DNA of 37,206 nt from NCBI GenBank assembly GCA_012719535.1, contig JAAYAC010000121.1:1-37206 (forward strand), read 5' to 3'. The notes below the pieces were generated by a model. It was not told the DNA's origin, did no database searches, and saw nothing but the letters and a program-made list of their open reading frames with translations. Positions 32,753 to 37,206 of the stretch are shown here, in pieces. Every line of letters starts with the position of its first letter. The stretch's first letter is position 1. The DNA is from Syntrophomonadaceae bacterium (lineage in GTDB: Bacteria; Bacillota; Syntrophomonadia; Syntrophomonadales; Syntrophothermaceae). The position numbers and the translations under genes were made by a program.

Positions 32753-32822
32753 CCCTATCAACCACCTTTCCCGAGGCAAGTCTGAAAAAAACTTTGGGAA
32801 ACATAAGGGCCTGTGCCAGTCT

Positions 32823-33401
32823 TCAGTACGGCTCGCGGGGCAGGACCCGGACCTTGTGAGCGGGAACACCCAGTAAAGTGACCACCGCGTCAGTCAACTG
32901 CTCTCTCACCAGCGGGTTTACCGCGCCATCGGCCACTACCAGCACTCCCGTTACGATTGGCGCTCTCTGTTCAATCAGTATCGGAGACTGGTTTCCTGAA
33001 ACTGCAATATCAGATGTCCTGTTAATCTCCCTGGTCTTGCTGGTCCCCTCTTCGACTTCCCGGCTCTCCTCCCTATTATTAAGAGCATAGGTCCTGACGC
33101 CGCCCGAAGCCAGGGTGAGACTTACATTGACCCTGCCCACGCCATTCATCCGGGATAGGATACCGGAGAGTTCAGCCTCCATGGCCGCCCGGACAGAGTC
33201 ACCCGCAACCGGTTCCCCCTGTACGGGGGCCTCCTCCACCCCTGCTTCCGGCGTTACAGAAACCGGCCACAGAAGCAGGGTAACCCCTACCACTGCCAGC
33301 AAGGCCAGTATCCATCCCTGCTTAACATTCACCCGTTCCAGCAGTCGGGGTTGAAAAGATGTGATTTTTTCTGTTTTGTCCCTGACCCATTTCACTAACA
33401 T
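32823..33401 (-). CDS. spoIIIAG: Stage III sporulation protein AG
   Basis: Ring-forming component of the SpoIIIA-SpoIIQ complex. The 192-residue protein has a membrane helix at about 30-46 and an extracellular domain with repeated ring-building features (LSGILSRMNGVGRVNVSLTLASGG, VNPLVREQLTDAVVTLLGVPAHKVRVL). ATG 33401 follows GAGGGGGG with five-base spacing and lies one base after the spoIIIAF stop, so coupling is tight. The in-frame GTG/TTG region up to 33440 overlaps spoIIIAF and is not used. Confidence 0.94.
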   Translation of the reverse strand: MLVKWVRDKTEKITSFQPRLLERVNVKQGWILALLAVVGVTLLLWPVSVTPEAGVEEAPVQGEPVAGDSVRAAMEAELSGILSRMNGVGRVNVSLTLASGGVRTYALNNREESREVEEGTSKTREINRTSDIAVSGNQSPILIEQRAPIVTGVLVVADGAVNPLVREQLTDAVVTLLGVPAHKVRVLPREPY

Positions 33402-33402
33402 T

Positions 33403-33996
33403 CTAACCCCCCTCGAATTTAACCTGGACCATACTCTCATCCAAGCCGTACAGGTTCTTAATCAGGTTGACCAGTTTGGCCTCGATTGCCGCCTTATCTT
33501 CCCGGCCTCCACCGTCATCCCCACCGGAGAATACTCTTATGTCTCCGTGCCGGGGCACGGTTTCCCCTGATTCGGTGTTAACCACCAGTAACAACTTACG
33601 AATTCTGCCATGCTTATCAAGGTCAACGCGGGTTTCCAAAGCCCCAACCCCGGGAACCAAGCCCGCCATGGCTGTTACTTGTCCCTCGACTTTGCTTTTC
33701 ACCACTGCGTTGGTCTCCTGCAAAATACGCTCGTTGAGACGCTGGCCTTCATTTAATACTTCCCTGGCCATGTCTTCTTGCCACTTCATCTCCCAGGCGT
33801 CCACCCTTATATCCTGGCTTTTGTGCACCAGCTTGAGGACCGGGTTGAGAACAGCAATGACTATAAAGAGACCGATGGCGAACCTTGCGAATGGTCGAAG
33901 ACCACTTGCCGGAAGCAGCATTTCCATGAAGCTGGCTAAAAGGACTATTGCTACTATGCTCTTGACCATGTGTATCAGGATCTCCAAGCCTTTCAC
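33403..33996 (-). CDS. spoIIIAF: Stage III sporulation protein AF
   Basis: Membrane component of the mother-cell SpoIIIA complex, 197 residues. Two N-terminal membrane helices (about 7-28 and 36-54) are followed by a soluble domain with an Arg/Glu-rich helix. MEMLLPASGLRPFARFAIGLFIVIAVL is close to the family's IDMLLPSS...VV.LLL pattern. The start is one base before the spoIIIAE stop. Confidence 0.92.
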   Translation of the reverse strand: MKGLEILIHMVKSIVAIVLLASFMEMLLPASGLRPFARFAIGLFIVIAVLNPVLKLVHKSQDIRVDAWEMKWQEDMAREVLNEGQRLNERILQETNAVVKSKVEGQVTAMAGLVPGVGALETRVDLDKHGRIRKLLLVVNTESGETVPRHGDIRVFSGGDDGGGREDKAAIEAKLVNLIKNLYGLDESMVQVKFEGG

Positions 33997-33997
33997 C

Positions 33998-35188
33998 TCA
34001 CCTGAACACGGGATTGGCTGAGCTGGCCACGATGGTAATCATGATGAAGAACATCAAGGCTACGGAGGCCACCGAGGCTAGAACCAGTACCAGGTGTTTT
34101 CCCATCACCTCCAAAGCCTGGGCTGTACGGGAGTCGCCCAGCGGTTCTACCAGGGCTCCACATACTCTGTAGATTAGGACGATGGCCCCTATCTTTAGCA
34201 CCGGAAAGATGCAGATACCAAAGATGATGACCAGGCCGAACAGGGATAAGGCTTGCTTCAGGATAACCATGTACCCTACGGTGAACTCCACCGCGTCAGA
34301 AAACAGCTTACCCACCACCGGAAACAGGCTGGCCGCGAACTGCGTAGTTTTCAGGGTCACCTTATCCAGGACTGAACCATACACCGCCTTTAGGCTGAGC
34401 AGGCCGATGAACATGGTCATAAAAAGGCCCAGGAATACACCCACCAGGCTCCTGATGAGGTTACCCAACCTTTCCACCTTTACGGTATTGGAAGCCAGGT
34501 CCAGCAAACTCAAGACGGCGGAGAGTATGATGAGGGGAAAAACCACGTGCTGTATCGCGTTGGCCCGCGTGGTCGTTGCCGTCATCAGCAAAGGAAACAT
34601 CATGGCCGAGGTGTTTATGCCCCCCATGCCGGCTACCAGGATCATCATCTGAGGTAGCACTCCCGCCATGAAATCGCTCATTGCCTCAACCGTCCGGTAT
34701 CCGATCCCCAGCACGTAATGAAACGACCCCAGGGCTATGGCAAGTAAGGCCAGAAAACATACCAGGTAGGATATACCGGCTACCCCTTCACCGCCGAATG
34801 ATGACTGCAGGTTCACCAGCAGGGAGGCTATAACTGCCAGGACGATTAGTTTTCCCAGCAGATGCAGATTGGCCGCCACTTCCTTGACAAAAAACCTCAG
34901 CAGATTACCCGTGATTTCCCCGGTATCAAACTTCCACTTTCCCCGGATAAAGTCGTTGAACCACTGACCCAGCGACGTGGTATTCAGGTAAGGGGAAAGC
35001 TCCCCGTCTATCTGTTGCTTGAACTTCTCAAGTTCGCTCAGCTTCAAGCTGCTCATGGTTGATTCGTATATGGCATCGGGATCCCGGGAAGATGTTGCTG
35101 CCATGGCGCCTGGCAACGGCAACAGGAGAACGAGTACCAGAACAAGACCGGAAACGAGCCATCTTATCTGCAACCTCATATACCACAC
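33998..35188 (-). CDS. spoIIIAE: Stage III sporulation protein AE
   Basis: Large polytopic membrane protein of 396 residues, thought to be the translocase-like core of the complex. It has a signal-like N-terminus (about 8-32), a soluble linker (about 35-110) and then about eight hydrophobic segments, with family motifs GMGGINTSAMMFPLLM and VVGKLFSDAVEF. GTG 35188 and ATG 35179 are both possible; ribosome binding sites are weak for each. It lies three bases after spoIIIAD. Confidence 0.94.
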   Translation of the reverse strand: MWYMRLQIRWLVSGLVLVLVLLLPLPGAMAATSSRDPDAIYESTMSSLKLSELEKFKQQIDGELSPYLNTTSLGQWFNDFIRGKWKFDTGEITGNLLRFFVKEVAANLHLLGKLIVLAVIASLLVNLQSSFGGEGVAGISYLVCFLALLAIALGSFHYVLGIGYRTVEAMSDFMAGVLPQMMILVAGMGGINTSAMMFPLLMTATTTRANAIQHVVFPLIILSAVLSLLDLASNTVKVERLGNLIRSLVGVFLGLFMTMFIGLLSLKAVYGSVLDKVTLKTTQFAASLFPVVGKLFSDAVEFTVGYMVILKQALSLFGLVIIFGICIFPVLKIGAIVLIYRVCGALVEPLGDSRTAQALEVMGKHLVLVLASVASVALMFFIMITIVASSANPVFR

Positions 35189-35191
35189 CGC

Positions 35192-35581
35192 CTATCCGGG
35201 CATCATTTGCATCAAGGATTCCAGAATGGCTACCAGTATGGGTAAAGCCAGCACGGCAATAATCACCTTGGCGGCAAACTCCAGTTTCTGGGCCACGGCT
35301 TGTTCTCCGGCATCGCGGCAAATGGCCGCCGCAAACTCGGTCAAATAGGCTATACCCAGTATCTTGAGAATAGTGGAAAGGAAAAAGAAATTGATTTCGG
35401 CTTTACGCGACAGCTCGGTAATAACTTCCACTACGGAGGATAGCTTGCCCACCAGCATGAGAAACACCACCACGCTGAAGGCAATGCTCAGAACAACTGC
35501 CATTTGTGGCTTCTCCTGACGAAGTATCATGAGCAACACCGTAGTGACCAGAGCCATTCCGACCAGCCTGGCTATGTCCAT
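35192..35581 (-). CDS. spoIIIAD: Stage III sporulation protein AD
   Basis: Membrane protein of 129 residues with four hydrophobic segments and the family pattern TELSRKAEIN...KILGIAYLTEFAAAICRDAGE. ATG 35581 (MDIARLVG) has GGGTGA four bases upstream; GTG 35593 precedes that site. The 112-base gap from spoIIIAC is unusually long for this operon and contains a stable stem-loop (35623-35686). Confidence 0.93.
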   Translation of the reverse strand: MDIARLVGMALVTTVLLMILRQEKPQMAVVLSIAFSVVVFLMLVGKLSSVVEVITELSRKAEINFFFLSTILKILGIAYLTEFAAAICRDAGEQAVAQKLEFAAKVIIAVLALPILVAILESLMQMMPG

Positions 35582-35622
35582 GTATTCACCCACTTGAGTA
35601 GTTTTCTCGGTTGGTATTCGGG

Positions 35623-35686
35623 TACAGGCGCAGCAGGCGACAACTTCGCCTCTAATTGTTGCCTGAACCCGGTTGTGCGCCCTGTA
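35623..35686 (-). other. Structured intercistronic RNA between spoIIIAC and spoIIIAD
   Basis: On the mRNA, TACAGGGCGCA (35676-35686) pairs with TGCGCCTGTA (35623-35632), ten base pairs with one bulged G. Inside lies a second perfect stem, AGGCGA/TCGCCT (35635-35651). There is no T-run after the outer arm. It separates two genes that elsewhere are nearly contiguous. Confidence 0.55.
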
Positions 35687-35693
35687 TATCGAT

Positions 35694-35888
35694 TTATAAG
35701 TTAAACACCGTTCTGACTACGGTGAACAACTGATTCATCAACTGCACCAGGATTATCAGCACAACCACCACCCCCGCCAGGGTGAGCATCTGCGCCTGTT
35801 CCTCCTTCTGGGCTTGCTTGAGAACTATACTCAACACCGAAATCAGTATACCGATGCCGGCAATTTTGAAAATTATATCTGTGTTCAT
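35694..35888 (-). CDS. spoIIIAC: Stage III sporulation protein AC
   Basis: Small membrane protein of 64 residues with two hydrophobic helices (about 4-24 and 36-56). The start MNTDIIFKIAGIGI is typical of the family. ATG 35888 is preceded by AGAGGTGA; the GTG 35921 opening adds 11 unrelated residues and is rejected. In related organisms SpoIIIAC and SpoIIIAD act together. Confidence 0.93.
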   Translation of the reverse strand: MNTDIIFKIAGIGILISVLSIVLKQAQKEEQAQMLTLAGVVVVLIILVQLMNQLFTVVRTVFNL

Positions 35889-35977
35889 GTAACCGTCACC
35901 TCTTACAATTCCTGTACTCAACCTTCAACGGCCGGTATCCTCCGGCATAACAGGCTGGCGGAAGACTGTTCTCCATG

Positions 35978-36499
35978 CTAAATCACCAGTAATACTATCA
36001 GGGCTCCCAGTAAAAACCCCCCGTAACTCCAAATTCTCCTGCCCGAGTCTGCAACCTGGGCAGCTTTGGCCTCCTGCAGCTTGAGCTCTTCTACCAGCAT
36101 CTGAAAACACTTTATCTGTTCATCTACGTCGGACATTCCGAGGCGGGGAGCGAAAGAATTAAGCAGTTCCAGGTCCTCGGGAAGCAATGCCGACGCAGAG
36201 CCCAGGGCAGCAACCCCTTGTCGCCAGGATTCTTCCGCCGTGTAGTCCCCTTTCAAACTCAAGCACCTGCTGGTTTCGGCAAACAACTGCCGGGCCGGGG
36301 GCTCAGCCAGTGCCACCACCTTTTCCAACGCCAGGGGCAACGGGTTATGTATATAGGTAACCTCTCTTTCCAGGATGGTTAATGCAAATCGTACCGACTT
36401 TAAGTGCCGGATCCGGTCGTTAAACCTTCTTGCTCCTGCCAGGCCATAAAAGCCGCAAGCCCCTATAGTCAGGGCAGCTCCTGTTAGCTTGAGCAACAT
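35978..36499 (-). CDS. spoIIIAB: Stage III sporulation protein AB
   Basis: Membrane protein of 173 residues with hydrophobic helices at both ends (about 4-20 and 154-172) and a helical cytosolic middle, related to GspF-like secretion components. Motifs include RIRHLKSVRFALTILEREVTYIHNPLPLAL and FAPRLGMSDVDEQIKCF. It begins 68 bases after spoIIIAA and ends about 90 bases before spoIIIAC. Confidence 0.93.
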   Translation of the reverse strand: MLLKLTGAALTIGACGFYGLAGARRFNDRIRHLKSVRFALTILEREVTYIHNPLPLALEKVVALAEPPARQLFAETSRCLSLKGDYTAEESWRQGVAALGSASALLPEDLELLNSFAPRLGMSDVDEQIKCFQMLVEELKLQEAKAAQVADSGRRIWSYGGFLLGALIVLLVI

Positions 36500-36567
36500 C
36501 TCCCACCACTTCCTTTCCTTGAGGAGTTGCAGGTAAACCTGTTCGCTTGTTCCCGGCCACCAAGCGG

Positions 36568-37206
36568 TTATTGTATTCCGGCCAGCTTGCTACCTTGGGG
36601 TCGGCGTTGTGGTTCCGCGCAGGGGTTAAGCCGGTGTATTGCCTCAACCGTTCCCGGGCCATGGCGGCGGGAAAGCAGAACTGCCAACTGAAAGGCCCCG
36701 GAGTTCATCAGGTCTGCCATCAGCGGGCGCCGGTAGAGTTCCTCCAGGGTATGGGCGTGAACCGTGGTGATAACGGCCACCCCGGCGTTAACACACTCGT
36801 TTATGGCTTCTATGTCTGCCGGGCGACCGATCTCATCTGCGACCACCAACTGGGGTGCCAGGGCCCGCACCGCCATTATCATGCCCGAAGCTTTAGGGCA
36901 GCCGTCCAGGACATCGGTACGCATTCCTACATCGAGTTGCGGGACCCCCCGGTAACAAGCGGCTACCTCGGACCGTTCGTCTACCAGGGCGACATTAAGG
37001 CTGTTGGCAAAGCTCCTGGTCAAATCCCGCAACAGGGTAGTCTTGCCACACCGGGGAGGAGACACGAGTAGCGTACTTAGGGGCAAACCCCGCTCCCCGA
37101 TAAGAAATCGGAGCAGGGGTGACGAACACCCTATCACTTCTCTGGCCACCCGGAAAGCTAAGCCGGAAAAATCGCGCATAGTCTTTATGTGCCCTTTTTC
37201 CAGGAC
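36568..37206 (-). CDS. spoIIIAA: Stage III sporulation protein AA, 5' part beyond window
   Basis: Cytosolic ATPase that powers the SpoIIIA complex, of the secretion-ATPase (GspE/VirB11-like) type. The frame is open through the right edge: before the internal Met at 37179 it reads VLEKGHIKT, matching the family's GHIxT segment, so the gene continues outside and about 100 N-terminal residues are missing. Visible features are VSPPRCGKTTLLRDL (Walker A), ALVDERSEVAACY, and LVVADEIGRPADIEAI (Walker B and Glu). The sigma-E promoter of the operon lies outside the window. Confidence 0.95.
   Translation of the reverse strand, partial: VLEKGHIKTMRDFSGLAFRVAREVIGCSSPLLRFLIGERGLPLSTLLVSPPRCGKTTLLRDLTRSFANSLNVALVDERSEVAACYRGVPQLDVGMRTDVLDGCPKASGMIMAVRALAPQLVVADEIGRPADIEAINECVNAGVAVITTVHAHTLEELYRRPLMADLMNSGAFQLAVLLSRRHGPGTVEAIHRLNPCAEPQRRPQGSKLAGIQ

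Noticed and set aside
1-37206. CRISPR arrays, insertion sequences, tRNA or rRNA genes, prophage genes
   Set aside because: No regularly spaced direct repeats, transposase motifs, cloverleaf genes or phage products were recognised on either strand.

Overview
This window is a chromosomal segment from a spore-forming, low-to-mid GC Firmicute of the clostridial type. Its gene order is closest to what is known for Peptococcaceae/Desulfotomaculum-like and Thermoanaerobacterales-like organisms, but the genus cannot be fixed from sequence alone. Essentially every gene is on the minus strand, so the biological reading direction is from the right edge to the left. The order spoIIIAA-AH, accB-accC position, asp23, nusB, folD, xseA, xseB, ispA, dxs, tlyA, nadK, argR, recN, spoIVB, spo0A is the classical endospore-former block also seen in Bacillus. 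The left end (spoIIM, yqzK-like, xerD) is a second conserved sporulation/recombination block.

Layout in transcription order. (1) 37206-32216: the spoIIIA operon, truncated at its first gene by the window edge; it encodes the mother-cell side of the forespore feeding-tube complex. (2) 32195-28752: a promoter, a leader containing an intrinsic-terminator-like hairpin, then a carboxyltransferase-biotin carrier fusion at the place where accB normally sits, followed by accC. (3) 28734-27427: asp23, amaP and DUF2273, a membrane-anchored Asp23 module. (4) 27409-17171: a long housekeeping operon: nusB, a TsaD-like paralog, two tandem folD paralogs with complementary motif losses, xseA, xseB, ispA, dxs, tlyA, nadK, a ytqB-like methyltransferase interrupted by an in-frame TAA, and argR. 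(5) 17159-13060: recN, spoIVB, spo0A, with a two-promoter spo0A control region and a clear spo0A terminator. (6) 12855-6847: a SteA/SteB-like division-protein pair with a GT2 and a GT4 (MraY/WecA-like) glycosyltransferase, a PepT-like peptidase and a DUF3866 protein. (7) 6634-4179: a NUDIX hydrolase, an EndoQ-family PHP nuclease and an uncharacterised ComB-like protein. (8) 3933-2198: a tandem HD-GYP protein and a bacteriohemerythrin. (9) 1846-1: spoIIM, yqzK-like and xerD, cut one codon before its expected catalytic tyrosine.

The only plus-strand gene candidate is a 41-codon ORF (6735-6860) with a strong ribosome binding site, convergent with DUF3866. No tRNA, rRNA, CRISPR array, insertion sequence or prophage is visible. 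The most interesting observations are the paired FolD paralogs, the single-codon interruption of the ytqB-like gene, the promoter-plus-terminator leader and domain fusion at the ancestral accB site, a conserved-looking division/glycan cluster beside spo0A, the spo0A promoter architecture, and structured RNA positions inside spoIIIA and before spoIVB.
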